DNA of 64,000 bases from Microbacterium sp. Nx66 (GTDB lineage: Bacteria; Actinomycetota; Actinomycetes; Actinomycetales; Microbacteriaceae): positions 2,790,001-2,854,000 of the forward strand of contig NZ_LR880474.1 in the NCBI RefSeq assembly GCF_904066215.1, written 5' to 3'. This document shows, in pieces, positions 43,321 to 52,906 of this stretch. How positions within the stretch are numbered: position 1 is the stretch's first letter; every line of letters starts with the position of its first letter. The notes beneath the pieces were generated by a model. The model did not search any database, was not told where the DNA came from, and saw nothing but the letters and a program-made list of their open reading frames with translations. Position numbers and translations under genes: made by a program.

Positions 43321-44539
43321 GGGGCTCCTGTCGGCCGGCGCCCCGTTCCGGGGACGAGACGGTGGGCAGGCGCAGATGCACCTCGGTACCGGCGTCGTCG
43401 CTGCGCACCGAACCCGTGCCACCCGCGCGACGCAGGCGCCCGATGATCGACTCCCGCACGCCCAGACGGTCGCCCGGCACCTCGTCGAGCCGGAATCCGG
43501 GACCGCGGTCGCGGACGAACACGTCGACGCCGTCGACCCGACCCTCGATGTAGACGGAGATCTCGCCGCCGGCGTGCCGCGCGGCGTTCAGCATCGCCTC
43601 GCGCGCCGCGGCGGCCAGCTCGCCGCTCGCCCGCTCCGCCGACAGCCCGGCCGAGACCACATCGATCCGGACCGGGTGGTCGATCTCCAGCGCCGCTGCG
43701 TAGTCGCGCAGGTCGGTCGGCAGGTCGCTGTCCGCCGGGGCGTCCCCGTCGTAGAGCCACGCGCGCAGCTCCCGCTCCTGCGCCCGGGCCAGCCGTGCCG
43801 CCTCGCTCGATGCCCCGGCCCGGTTCTGGATGAGGGCGAGCGTCTGCAGCACCGAGTCGTGCAGATGGGCGGCCATCACGCTGCGCTGCTCCTCTCGGAT
43901 GCGGCGCACGCGCTCTCCGGCCAGCTCCCGCCAGCGCGGAATGAGGGCCGAAGCCACCACCGCGACCAGCCCGGTCAGCGGGAGCAGCACGAGCACGACG
44001 CCCGAGCGGGCGATCGGCCACGAGAGGAGCAGGAGGACCACGAGGCCGAGGATGAGCACCGCGAGGATGCGGACGGTGGTGGTGTGCCGGGGGCCGCGCG
44101 CCGTGTCGGTGCGATCGATGAGCGTCGCCCACAGCCCGGAGGCGGTCGCGCACAGCGTGGTCCCGCCGACCACCACGGCCGCCGTCCCCGGAGGGATCGA
44201 GCCGTTCAGCCAGTCGCTGCCCCCGCGCCACACCACGACGACGAGGGCGCCGACGGCCGCGGGGACCAGCAGGAGCCAGGCGACCGGGAGGCGACGCGTC
44301 GGCGCCGTCGTCCCCTCCGTCCACGGCATGAAGGTCCAGCACCAGGCGTACAGGAGCACGCCCGCACCCCCGCAGAGCGTCAGGGCGACGAACAGCGCCC
44401 GCACCAGGCCCACGTGCACTCCGAGGTGCCGCGCGAGCCCGGCGCTCACTCCGGTCACGAGAGCGTCGCGGTCGCGGGTCAGCGCCGGACGCACGGTCGC
44501 CGGCGCGGGGCCGGGGAGCGTGGAGACGGCGGAGGGCAT
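43313..44539 (-). CDS. PspC-domain sensor histidine kinase
   Basis: A 408-residue membrane sensor. A PspC domain (about 20-75: R-D-A-L-V-T-G-V-S-A-G-L-A-R-H-L-G-V) leads into further transmembrane helices. Next come a HisKA_3-type H-box A-H-L-H-D-S-V-L-Q-T-L and an ATPase domain with N-A-A-R-H-A and D-R-G-P-G-F. It should sense envelope stress and phosphorylate the adjacent LuxR-type regulator. ATG 44539 was chosen; an in-frame TTG at 44551 is possible because a CAGGAT box lies closer to it. Confidence 0.9.
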   Translation of the reverse strand: MPSAVSTLPGPAPATVRPALTRDRDALVTGVSAGLARHLGVHVGLVRALFVALTLCGGAGVLLYAWCWTFMPWTEGTTAPTRRLPVAWLLLVPAAVGALVVVVWRGGSDWLNGSIPPGTAAVVVGGTTLCATASGLWATLIDRTDTARGPRHTTTVRILAVLILGLVVLLLLSWPIARSGVVLVLLPLTGLVAVVASALIPRWRELAGERVRRIREEQRSVMAAHLHDSVLQTLALIQNRAGASSEAARLARAQERELRAWLYDGDAPADSDLPTDLRDYAAALEIDHPVRIDVVSAGLSAERASGELAAAAREAMLNAARHAGGEISVYIEGRVDGVDVFVRDRGPGFRLDEVPGDRLGVRESIIGRLRRAGGTGSVRSDDAGTEVHLRLPTVSSPERGAGRQEPRG

Positions 44540-44653
44540 ACCGTCATCCAATCATCCTGTCCCCCGCTCGGGGTCCTCCCCGGCGCGGAATCAGGGTGCG
44601 CTCAGGGGATCCCCCCATGGCCTCACGGCGCCGGCGACCGCGAGGATCGACTC

Positions 44654-46216
44654 ATGACGATTCCGACCGCTCCGCCGCCGCCCGCCGAGCCCGCCCCGTC
44701 GACGCCGGACACCCCTCGCGCACCGCGCGGCGCCGACCGCTTCCTGCTGTGGGTCGCCGGCCTCGGCGTCGTCCGCACCGACGGGTGGCTCGGCGGCGTG
44801 GCCGCGGGCATCGCGATCCGGCTGCGCATCGATCCGCTGATCGTGCGCGGAATCCTCGTCGTCACGGCCCTCTTCGGTCTTCCGGCCCTGTTCCTGTACG
44901 CCCTCGCCTGGGCCGTGCTGCCGGACGTCGACGGCCGCGTGCACCTGCGCGATCTGCTGCAGCGCCGGTACGACCCCGTGCAGCTCGGCATCCTCGCCCT
45001 CGCCGTGATCGGCCTCTTCCCGACGGCCCCGCTCACCGGGCGCCTGTTCGGACTCGGCTACGACGGCTGGTCGGCACTGTCGACCTTCACCTGGGTGGTC
45101 GGGCTCGTGCTCGCCGCCGCCTTGCTCTTCCTCATCGTGCGTGCCGCGCGCCGCACCCCGGGCGCTTCCGCGCCGGATCTGCCGGGGGCTTCCGCAGATC
45201 CGGCGGCCCCGGCCGCGTCCGCCCCCCTCGCGGGTTCGGGTCCCGCCACGGGGGCGGACGCCACTCCTCCCGCGGCGACGGACGCGCCTCCCCCGACGAC
45301 GCTCCCCGCCGAACTCCCGAACGACGTCCTCGCCATCCCTGCACCTCCGGCACCCCTGCCTCCGGGCACCCAGGACCCCGCCGCGCTGGAGGCCTGGCGC
45401 GCCCAGCATGCCGCGTGGAAGGAGCAGGATCAGGCCTGGCGCCGTCAGCAGCAGGATGCGGAGCGCGCCGCACGCGACCAGCTCCGCCGGGAGCGTCAGG
45501 CCGAAGCCGCCGTCTTCGCCGCCGAGGCCGCGGAGCGCCGACGCCTCCGCCGCGCGTCCAACCCGCGCGCCGGCTTCCCGTTCGTCATGGCCGCGCTCGG
45601 ACTCGCGATCGTGGTCGGCGCCGGGGTGGGACTCGCCGTCGGTGAAGCCCTCGGCGGCGCGCTGGGGCTGTTGTCCGGCGCACTGGTCCTGGCCCTGGCG
45701 ATGATCACGGCCGGAGCCCTCCGTCGCCGCAGCGGCGCACTGGCCTTCCTCACCGTGCTGACGCTGGCCGCGGGTCTCCTCACCGGCTTCCTGTCCACGA
45801 TGCCCGGTCTCACCCTCGGGTACGCCTCGCTCACGAACAACCAGGAGGCGCACATCCGACAGCCGTTCGGCGATCTGTACCTGCAGCTCCACCCGCACGA
45901 CGGCGGCCCCCGCCCCATCGAGATCGAGAAGGGATCGGGGCGGACCGAGATCTTCGTCGACGCCGGCGTGCAGCTGCAGCTCCGCGGCACTGTCGGCGAC
46001 GCCGTGGAGGTGAGCTGGCTCCGCGTCGATCCGGACGATCCGATGGTCATGGACACCGGCGTCATCTCGACCCGGCCACGGGGCGAGGAGAACGTCCTCA
46101 CCGCGAACATCTCCGCCGAGGAGGGCAGCCCCTCCACGATCCAGCCCGTGACCATCGACCAGTCGAGCGGCGTCATCGTCGTGACCCTGCAGGAGCCCGA
46201 GGAGGGCCAGGAATGA
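44654..46216 (+). CDS. PspC-domain membrane protein with extracytoplasmic domain
   Basis: A 520-residue protein. An N-terminal PspC domain (about 38-100: D-G-W-L-G-G-V-A-A-G-I-A-I-R-L-R-I-D) and helices are followed by a long Ala/Pro linker and a charged coiled-coil (about 245-305: W-R-R-Q-Q-Q-D-A-E-R-A-A). More helices and a C-terminal beta-rich domain (about 405-515) follow. The last resembles the adhesin-like/LiaF-type domains found with PspC. It is divergent from the kinase that carries the same PspC domain, so it is probably part of the same envelope-stress circuit. ATG 44654 follows GAGGAT at 6 nt. Confidence 0.85.
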   Translation: MTIPTAPPPPAEPAPSTPDTPRAPRGADRFLLWVAGLGVVRTDGWLGGVAAGIAIRLRIDPLIVRGILVVTALFGLPALFLYALAWAVLPDVDGRVHLRDLLQRRYDPVQLGILALAVIGLFPTAPLTGRLFGLGYDGWSALSTFTWVVGLVLAAALLFLIVRAARRTPGASAPDLPGASADPAAPAASAPLAGSGPATGADATPPAATDAPPPTTLPAELPNDVLAIPAPPAPLPPGTQDPAALEAWRAQHAAWKEQDQAWRRQQQDAERAARDQLRRERQAEAAVFAAEAAERRRLRRASNPRAGFPFVMAALGLAIVVGAGVGLAVGEALGGALGLLSGALVLALAMITAGALRRRSGALAFLTVLTLAAGLLTGFLSTMPGLTLGYASLTNNQEAHIRQPFGDLYLQLHPHDGGPRPIEIEKGSGRTEIFVDAGVQLQLRGTVGDAVEVSWLRVDPDDPMVMDTGVISTRPRGEENVLTANISAEEGSPSTIQPVTIDQSSGVIVVTLQEPEEGQE

Positions 46217-46488
46217 GCACCGAGACCATCACCGCACCACGGGTGCGCTGGGCATCCATCATCTGGGGCACGACCTTCGCCGCGATCGCCGTGGGGGCGC
46301 TGTGGTTCCTCGCCGACGCGGATCGCCGCGCCGCGCTGGCCGACGGCGTGGGGACGATGACTCCCGCCACCCTGCTCACGATCGTGCTCCTCACCGCGGG
46401 AGCTCTGTTCCTCGTGGGCGGTGTCGCCGGGCTGGTCCGCCGGACTCAGCGGAACTCCCCCGCCGAGGACTCGGAGGACCCCGAGTAG
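46213..46488 (+). CDS. Small two-helix membrane protein
   Basis: A 91-residue protein with two hydrophobic helices (about 13-34 and 51-74) and an acidic tail. It overlaps the PspC gene by ATGA, so it is coupled to it. I recognise no family. It is probably an accessory of the PspC stress system. Confidence 0.75.
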   Translation: MSTETITAPRVRWASIIWGTTFAAIAVGALWFLADADRRAALADGVGTMTPATLLTIVLLTAGALFLVGGVAGLVRRTQRNSPAEDSEDPE

Positions 46489-46498
46489 CCTGGATCCC

Positions 46499-47248
46499 AT
46501 GGCGCACCAGGGACGACGACCCGCGAAAGGCTCCGGCAAGGGCTCACCCGCCCACCGGGGCCGTGCCGCGGGCGGCGGCTCACGCCAGGGGAAGCCGGCT
46601 CCGCGCCGCTCACCCCGCGCCGAGAAGGTCGTGTTCGACGCTCCGACCGCCACACCCGAGGAGCCGCGGACGTTCCGCCTCGGCGCCGTGCCCGGAGCGA
46701 CGCCGGGCAAGTGGATCGACACGTGGAAGCGGCGCCTGCCCCACGTGGCCCTCGAGCTCGTCGCGATCGAGGTCGCCGGGCAGCGAGAGGCGCTCGATGA
46801 TCTCGACGCCGCCCTCGTGCGCCTCCCGCTGGACGACGACGCCCTGCACGTCATCCCGCTGTACGACGAGGTCCCCGTCGTCGTGGCCTCGACCGATTCG
46901 CACCTGCTCGCGGCGGACGAGCTGACGACCGCCGACCTCGACGGCGAGGTGCTGTTCTCCCTGTCCGACGACGTGCTCGGGCCGGTCGAGCTGCCGGGCA
47001 CCATCCCTGCACGCGTCGGACCCCTGTCGACAGGCGACGCGATCGCCACGGCGGCGACCGGTGTGGGCGTCGTCGTCGTCCCGATGTCACTGGCCCGACT
47101 GCACCACCGGAAGGACGCCGACTATCGGGTCCTCGCCGACGGCCCGGTCTCGACCGTGGCCCTCGCCTGGCCGCGCGACCGAACCACGCCTGACGTCGAG
47201 ACCTTCGTCGGGATCGTCCGAGGACGCACCGCGAACTCGTCCCGCTAA
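46499..47248 (+). CDS. LysR substrate-binding-domain protein without HTH
   Basis: A 249-residue protein. Residues 1-48 are a Lys/Arg/Gly/Pro-rich tail (R-R-P-A-K-G-S-G-K-G-S, P-R-R-S-P-R-A-E-K) where LysR regulators would have a winged HTH. Residues ~57-245 match the periplasmic-binding-like effector domain of LysR proteins (L-D-A-A-L-V-R-L-P-L, I-P-L-Y-D-E-V-P-V-V-V-A-S, A-T-A-A-T-G-V-G-V-V-V-V-P). TAGCCT (46486-46491) is 7 nt before the ATG, supporting this start, so the missing HTH is not a mis-called start. The basic tail might bind nucleic acid. Confidence 0.82.
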   Translation: MAHQGRRPAKGSGKGSPAHRGRAAGGGSRQGKPAPRRSPRAEKVVFDAPTATPEEPRTFRLGAVPGATPGKWIDTWKRRLPHVALELVAIEVAGQREALDDLDAALVRLPLDDDALHVIPLYDEVPVVVASTDSHLLAADELTTADLDGEVLFSLSDDVLGPVELPGTIPARVGPLSTGDAIATAATGVGVVVVPMSLARLHHRKDADYRVLADGPVSTVALAWPRDRTTPDVETFVGIVRGRTANSSR

Positions 47249-47288
47249 GCCGTCGGGCCGGGACGCTCCCCCTCGTTAGAATCGCCTG

Positions 47289-48005
47289 ATGGCCTCGCTT
47301 CTCTACGTCTGCGTGCGACCCGAGACCGGGGCGGCGGATGCCGAGCACGCCTCGTTCCGGCGGGCACTCGGAGTCGACGTGGTCGACCGTCTCGATCTGC
47401 TGCACGAGCCGCTGACCGAAGCCCACCTCGACCGCTACCGCGGCGTCGTCGTCGGCGGCTCTCCGTTCAACGTCACCGACGTCGAGAAGACCCCGGTGCA
47501 GCGCCGCGTGGAGGCCGATCTGGAGACGCTCGCCCGCGCCGCACGGGAACAGCGGATCGCCGCCTTCTTCACGTGCTTCAGCATCGGGGTGCTCACCCGC
47601 CTCCTCGGCGGCGAGGTCGTGACGACCATGCCGGAGGCGGCGAGCGCGACCGTCATCGACACGACGCCGGAGGGCGCCGTCGATCCCGTGTTCGGCCCGT
47701 CCGGTCCGGCACTCACCGTCTTCACCGCGCACAAGGAGAGCGCCGCCACGACTCCGCCGGGAGCCGTGCTGCTCGCCACCAACGCGACCTGCCCCGTGCA
47801 GGCCTACCGGGTGGGGACGCACCTGTACGCCGCGCAGTTCCATCCCGAGCCGACGCCGCGCGACTTCGCCGACCGGATGACGTTCTACCGCACGACGGGG
47901 TACTTCGATCCGGCCCAGTTCGACGCGGTGCAGCAGGAGGTCCTCGCGGCCTCGGTCACCGAGGGCGCCGCCCTGCTCCGCCGCTTCGCCGAGCTGTTCG
48001 GCTGA
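47289..48005 (+). CDS. Class I glutamine amidotransferase-like protein
   Basis: A 238-residue stand-alone GATase1-like protein. The nucleophile Cys lies in F-F-T-C-F-S-I-G-V-L (the usual G-x-C-x-G is altered to T-C-F-S-I-G) and the His/Glu pair in Q-F-H-P-E-P. It resembles GMP-synthase-like amidotransferases of unknown partner. The start is fixed by TAGAAT (47277-47282), 6 nt upstream. It converges on the next gene with 2 bp between. Confidence 0.85.
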   Translation: MASLLYVCVRPETGAADAEHASFRRALGVDVVDRLDLLHEPLTEAHLDRYRGVVVGGSPFNVTDVEKTPVQRRVEADLETLARAAREQRIAAFFTCFSIGVLTRLLGGEVVTTMPEAASATVIDTTPEGAVDPVFGPSGPALTVFTAHKESAATTPPGAVLLATNATCPVQAYRVGTHLYAAQFHPEPTPRDFADRMTFYRTTGYFDPAQFDAVQQEVLAASVTEGAALLRRFAELFG

Positions 48006-48007
48006 GA

Positions 48008-48478
48008 TCAGGTCGGCGCGTCGCCGCGGAGCAGCGGGATGCGCTCGCGCAGGTAGGCCTCCAGCGGCATGAACCCGCCCGCCTGGCTCCAGCGCACCGA
48101 CGGCACGCCGTCGATGAGCGCGAGCGGACCGGAGGAGCCTCCGGCATCCACCGCGTCGACGTCGATCACGCTCCAGCCGACGTGCACGACATCCCCCTCA
48201 TGGAAGCCGCCCCGGAGCGCGAGGGCCCGGCGCTCGGCCCGTGCCCGCGCCGACTCGGCGGTGTATCCCCGACGCCCCGGGTCCGCCGCGCGGAGCACCT
48301 CCGCCGTCGCCAGGGCATGCGTGTCGGTGAGCAGGATGACGCCGAGGTGCCAGGCCTCGCCGACACGGACGATCCGCCGCCCGCGCCAGCGCGAGTCCTT
48401 CTCCTCGCCGAGGCCCTCGCGGGGTGCGCCGGCGAGCTCCTGCACGGCCTGGGTCAGCAGGGCGGAGGCGGTGGTCAC
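48008..48478 (-). CDS. Conserved actinobacterial hypothetical protein
   Basis: A 156-residue soluble protein. Blocks such as D-S-R-W-R-G-R-R-I-V-R-V-G-E-A-W-H-L-G-V-I, R-R-G-Y-T-A-E-S-A-R-A-R-A-E-R-R-A and H-V-G-W-S-V-I-D-V-D-A-V look like a conserved family that I have seen only as hypothetical. No catalytic motif is clear. Its GTG overlaps the stop of the Kef-type antiporter gene (GTGA), so it may modulate or accompany it. Confidence 0.7.
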   Translation of the reverse strand: MTTASALLTQAVQELAGAPREGLGEEKDSRWRGRRIVRVGEAWHLGVILLTDTHALATAEVLRAADPGRRGYTAESARARAERRALALRGGFHEGDVVHVGWSVIDVDAVDAGGSSGPLALIDGVPSVRWSQAGGFMPLEAYLRERIPLLRGDAPT

Positions 48479-49689
48479 AGCTCCCCCAGCGTGGTCTGGT
48501 CGGCGAGGCGCGGGCCGGCGACCTGCGCACGATCGCCCCGCAGCGTCATCCCGATCAGCGGGTACAGGAGCACCGACAGCATGCCCGCCCCGACGAGCGC
48601 GGCCGCGGTCCCGGAGTCGAGCATGTCCTGATCCACGCCGATCGCGGTGACCGCGACGATGATCGGCAGCCCGGTGGCCGCGAGCAGGCCGAGGGCGGCA
48701 CGGTCGCGTCCGCTCGCGCCCGCCGGGGCGGAGAGCTGAGCGGCCGACCCGCGGATCACCAGGAGCGCCAGCAGGAACACCGGCACCAGGGACATCGCCG
48801 AGGGAGACGTCAGTAGCGCCTGCAGGTCGAAGGTCACGCCCGTGTAGAGGAAGAACACCGGGACGAGGAAGCCGAACGCGAGCCCCTCGATCTTGCTCTC
48901 GACCTCGGCCGCGTCCTTCTCGGGTGCCCGCGCCATGATGATGCGCCAGATGGCCCCCGCGACGAAGGCGCCGAGGAGCATGTCCAGGTCGAGCATCACG
49001 CTGAGGCCGACGAGGGCCGCGATGAGGAGGATCACGAAGCGCACCCCGAACTGGTCGGAGGTGTGGAGGGTCGCGCGCACGATGCCGTGCAGGCGCCCGT
49101 GCGGCACCCGGTGCGCGACGAGGACGGCGAGTCCCGCGAGCACGACGAAAGTCAGCAGCACCGCCGTGGCCAGGGGCGTCGTCCGGGTGCTCAGGAAGAT
49201 CGAGATCGCGATCAGCGGCAGGAACTCCCCCACGGCGCCGATGGTGCTGATGGCACGGCCGAACGGGGTGTCCAGCTCCTTCGCATCGCGCAGGATCGGC
49301 ATCAGCGTGCCGAGGGCGGTCGAGCTCAACGCGATCCCGATGACGACCATGCCCTCGCCCGGGGCGAAGAAGAATCCGAGCCCGATGCCCAGCAGCACGC
49401 TGAGCAGCCAGCCCAGCGACGCCCGGGCCAGGGGCTTCCCGGCCACTTGGCGGAAGTCGATCTCGGAGCCGGCGACGAAGAACAGCACGGCCAGGCCGAA
49501 GTCGCTGAGCTTCTCCAGGAGGGGCCCTGGCTCCACCCAGCCGAGCACCGCAGGACCGACGAGGATCCCGAGGACGAGCTCGAACACGACGATCGGCACC
49601 CGGACGAGCGGACGGACGCCGCGTGCGAGAAGCGGTGCGGCCACCGCCAGCAGCGGGATCAGCACCAGTCCGACGTCGCTCGCATCCAC
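48475..49689 (-). CDS. Kef-type cation:proton antiporter (CPA2)
   Basis: A 404-residue membrane protein with about 12 helices of the monovalent cation:proton antiporter-2 family, expected to exchange K+ or Na+ for H+. V-P-I-V-V-F-E-L-V-L-G-I-L-V-G-P opens the fold, and F-V-A-G-S-E-I-D and T-A-L-G-T-L-M-P-I-L-R-D follow. The C-terminal RCK/TrkA_N domain of KefB/C is absent. GTG 49689 is preferred to a start 69 nt upstream because TACCCT (49696-49701) lies exactly 6 nt before it and the first helix begins near residue 8. Confidence 0.9.
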   Translation of the reverse strand: MDASDVGLVLIPLLAVAAPLLARGVRPLVRVPIVVFELVLGILVGPAVLGWVEPGPLLEKLSDFGLAVLFFVAGSEIDFRQVAGKPLARASLGWLLSVLLGIGLGFFFAPGEGMVVIGIALSSTALGTLMPILRDAKELDTPFGRAISTIGAVGEFLPLIAISIFLSTRTTPLATAVLLTFVVLAGLAVLVAHRVPHGRLHGIVRATLHTSDQFGVRFVILLIAALVGLSVMLDLDMLLGAFVAGAIWRIIMARAPEKDAAEVESKIEGLAFGFLVPVFFLYTGVTFDLQALLTSPSAMSLVPVFLLALLVIRGSAAQLSAPAGASGRDRAALGLLAATGLPIIVAVTAIGVDQDMLDSGTAAALVGAGMLSVLLYPLIGMTLRGDRAQVAGPRLADQTTLGEL

Positions 49690-49772
49690 GGTCTCAGGGT
49701 AGCGACGCCGCGGGCGATTCGCTCCCCGCCCGCGCGACACGGCAGAATCGATGCACACCCCGAGGAGCAGCC

Positions 49773-50624
<852 letters not shown>

Positions 50625-50651
50625 CGCTCCGCCGCTCAGCGGTCGGCGTTC

Positions 50652-51692
50652 TCAACGGCCGGGGACCCCGGCGGCGAGCTCTGCGAAGACCTCGGCGGCG
50701 GTCGTCCCGCGCGCGAGCGGGGCGGCCTGCCCCATCCACAGCGACTGCAGCTCGCCGAGATTCTGCTCTCCTGCCGCCGCGCGGAAGCGTCCGGTGAGCC
50801 AGTTCTGCATCGGGAACGGGGCGATCGTGCCGCTCGCCTCGATCGCCCGCACCGCGCGATTGCGGGCTCCGCGGGCGAGGCGTCCGCTCATCGCCTTCGT
50901 CAGCACGGTCTCGTCGGCGGCAGTGGTCCGGATGGCGTCGCGGTGCGCTGCCGTCGCGGCGGATTCGGCGGTCGCGAGGAACGCCGTCCCGACCTGCACG
51001 CCGGAGGCACCGAGGGCGAAGGCCGCCGCGACCCCGCGGCGGTCGGCGATCCCGCCGGCGGCGATGACGGGCACGTCGACCGCGTCCACGACCTGGGGCA
51101 CGAGCGCGATGGTGCCGACGAGCGACTCGGTCGCGGGGCGCAGGAACGACACGCGGTGCCCGGCCGCCTCAGCTCCGGACGCGACGACGGCATCGACTCC
51201 GGCTTCGGCGAGCGCGACCGCTTCGGCGACCGTGGTGGCGGTGCCGACGACCCGGATGCCGCGGTCGCGGGCCTCGGCGACGACGGCGGGCGACGGCACC
51301 CCGAACACCACGCTCAGCACGGCGGGGGCGACCTCCCAGACCGCGTCGAGCTGCTCGTCGAGGTCGGGCATGTAACGCTCGGGGCGTGCCGGCACCGGAA
51401 CCCCGACGGCCTCGTAGAACGGCTCCAGCGCCTGCGCGAAGACCGTGTGCTGCGGGTTCGGCACGGCCTCGTCACCCAGGGGCAGCCAGATGTTCAGCGC
51501 GAAGGGGCGGTCCGTGGCGCGGTGCAGCTCGGCCCCGACCTCCCGGATCCGGTCCCCGTCGTAGCCATAGAGACCGTAGGATCCGAGCCCGCCGGCCGCG
51601 CTCACCGCCGCCGTCAGCTCCACCGACGAGGTCCCCCCGAACGCCCCCAGCACGATCGGATTCTCCACTCCCAGAAGTTCTTCTGTCGCCAT
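50652..51692 (-). CDS. Nitronate monooxygenase
   Basis: A 346-residue FMN-binding TIM-barrel of the 2-nitropropane dioxygenase family. The start P-I-V-L-G-A-F-G-G-T-S-S-V-E-L-T-A-A-V-S, A-L-N-I-W-L-P, A-S-G-A-E-A-A-G-H, P-V-I-A-A-G-G-I-A-D and G-A-S-G-V-Q-V-G-T-A-F-L fit the family, which oxidises alkyl nitronates and detoxifies propionate-3-nitronate. The ATG lies 6 nt after TACCGT (51699-51704). It is divergent from the DUF6412-yidC pair across a 13-bp inverted repeat. Confidence 0.9.
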   Translation of the reverse strand: MATEELLGVENPIVLGAFGGTSSVELTAAVSAAGGLGSYGLYGYDGDRIREVGAELHRATDRPFALNIWLPLGDEAVPNPQHTVFAQALEPFYEAVGVPVPARPERYMPDLDEQLDAVWEVAPAVLSVVFGVPSPAVVAEARDRGIRVVGTATTVAEAVALAEAGVDAVVASGAEAAGHRVSFLRPATESLVGTIALVPQVVDAVDVPVIAAGGIADRRGVAAAFALGASGVQVGTAFLATAESAATAAHRDAIRTTAADETVLTKAMSGRLARGARNRAVRAIEASGTIAPFPMQNWLTGRFRAAAGEQNLGELQSLWMGQAAPLARGTTAAEVFAELAAGVPGR

Positions 51693-51784
51693 ACCCCGAC
51701 GGTACGCCTTCGAATCGCCTGAATGGCTCCATCGGCGGCCCGGATACAGCGATCCAGGCGATTCGAACGGGGTAAGCTCGCGGC
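51693..51784. promoter_or_regulatory. Inverted repeat between two leaderless promoters
   Basis: Perfect 13-bp arms TTCGAATCGCCTG (51709-51721) and CAGGCGATTCGAA (51755-51767) are separated by 33 bp. The left arm starts 5 bp upstream of the nitronate monooxygenase -10 (51699-51704), and the right arm ends 5 bp upstream of the DUF6412 -10 TAAGCT (51773-51778), so each arm occupies the -10/-35 spacer of one promoter. This is a symmetrical control region. Confidence 0.75.
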
Positions 51785-52057
51785 ATGAGCGAGTGGTTCG
51801 GGCAGATGCTCGGCTTCGTCGCGGCCGCGATCGGCCTTGTGACGATGCCGGATGCCGCCGCGCTCGGGCTCGCGATCGCGCTGCTCGCCGTCACCGTCCT
51901 CACGCTCGCGCTCGTGCTGAGCGTGCGCCACCAGGCCTCCGCCGATGCCCCGCACCCGCTGCGGGCGATCGATGTCGGAACGCTCCTCCCGCAGAGCGAT
52001 CCGGATGCCGCCGGGCACCCTCGTCCGCGAGCGCCGGGAGTCGCGACCGCCGCGTAG
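51785..52057 (+). CDS. DUF6412-like small membrane protein
   Basis: A 90-residue protein with two hydrophobic helices (about 6-20 and 24-45) and a C-terminal Q-S-D-P-D-A-A-G-H-P-R-P-R-A-P-G stretch that I associate with DUF6412. Family members usually stand just before a yidC/oxa1-type gene, as here. The ATG is 6 nt after TAAGCT. Function is unknown; it may assist or be inserted by the YidC paralogue. Confidence 0.7.
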   Translation: MSEWFGQMLGFVAAAIGLVTMPDAAALGLAIALLAVTVLTLALVLSVRHQASADAPHPLRAIDVGTLLPQSDPDAAGHPRPRAPGVATAA

Positions 52058-52121
52058 TCCGTCCGACCGGGACCGCGCGGCCTTCGCCGACCCTTCCCGA
52101 CCTCATCGAACGGACCTTCCC

Positions 52122-52886
52122 GTGGACATCTTCGCCTTCCCTCCCCTTGCCGCGCTCCTGGACGCCGCCTACGGCGCCCTGAACGGCCTCTCCACCCTTC
52201 TCGAACCCCTCGCCGGCCCCTCCGCCGCCGCCCTCGCCGTGGTCCTGGTGACCCTCCTCGTGCGCGCCCTCCTCATCCCTGTCGGCATCTCCCAGGCCCG
52301 AGCCGAGCAGACCAGGGCCCGCCTCGCCCCGAAACTGCGCGCGCTGCAGCAGCGCCACCGGAAGAACCCGGAGCGCCTGCAGCAGGAGATGATGGCGCTC
52401 TACCGGGCCGAGAACACCTCGCCCTTCGCAGGGATGCTGCCCGTGCTGGCGCAGGCACCCGTCGTCGGGCTGCTGTACACCCTGTTCCTGCGACCGGAGA
52501 TCGCCGGACACCCGAATGAATTGCTCACCCACGACCTCTTCGGTGCCCCGCTCGGCACGAGCCTGGTGTCGGCCCTGTTCGGCGGCACAGCGACCCCGGC
52601 GACGTTCGCGGTCTTCGGCGTGCTGCTGGCCGTGATGGTCGCCGTCGCCGAGGTCACCCGGCGGGTGTTCCGGCCGGTCCCCGTCGAAGGCGACGACTCC
52701 CCGCTCAGCTCCCCCGGCATGCTGCGGATGATGTCGGCGCTGCACTACCTCACCGCGGTGTTCGCGGCCTTCGTCCCCCTGGCCGCCGCGCTCTATCTCA
52801 CGGTCACGGTGGTGTGGACCCTCGTGCAGCGGGTGATCCTGCGCCGCCGCTACCCGCTGCCGCAGCCGGCCGTCGTCCGGGCGTGA
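52122..52886 (+). CDS. YidC/Oxa1-family insertase paralogue
   Basis: A 254-residue membrane insertase-type protein with five helices: D-A-A-Y-G-A-L-N-G-L at the start, V-R-A-L-L-I-P-V-G-I-S-Q-A-R-A-E-Q-T-R-A (the hydrophilic-groove Arg and amphipathic segment), L-Q-Q-E-M-M-A-L-Y-R and P-V-V-G-L-L-Y-T-L-F-L. The large periplasmic domain of YidC1 is absent. It is short and not next to rpmH/rnpA, so it is probably a second, specialised copy. GTG 52122 is used; the ribosome site is weak, so coupling to the DUF6412 gene is possible. Confidence 0.85.
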   Translation: MDIFAFPPLAALLDAAYGALNGLSTLLEPLAGPSAAALAVVLVTLLVRALLIPVGISQARAEQTRARLAPKLRALQQRHRKNPERLQQEMMALYRAENTSPFAGMLPVLAQAPVVGLLYTLFLRPEIAGHPNELLTHDLFGAPLGTSLVSALFGGTATPATFAVFGVLLAVMVAVAEVTRRVFRPVPVEGDDSPLSSPGMLRMMSALHYLTAVFAAFVPLAAALYLTVTVVWTLVQRVILRRRYPLPQPAVVRA

Positions 52887-52906
52887 GAGCCGCTCGGCCG
52901 GAGGGG

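Noticed and set aside
42661..46216. Single very long plus-strand frame from 43025 into the PspC gene
   Set aside because: The part before 44654 is antisense to the kinase and response regulator genes and has no family match; the PspC protein starts at ATG 44654.
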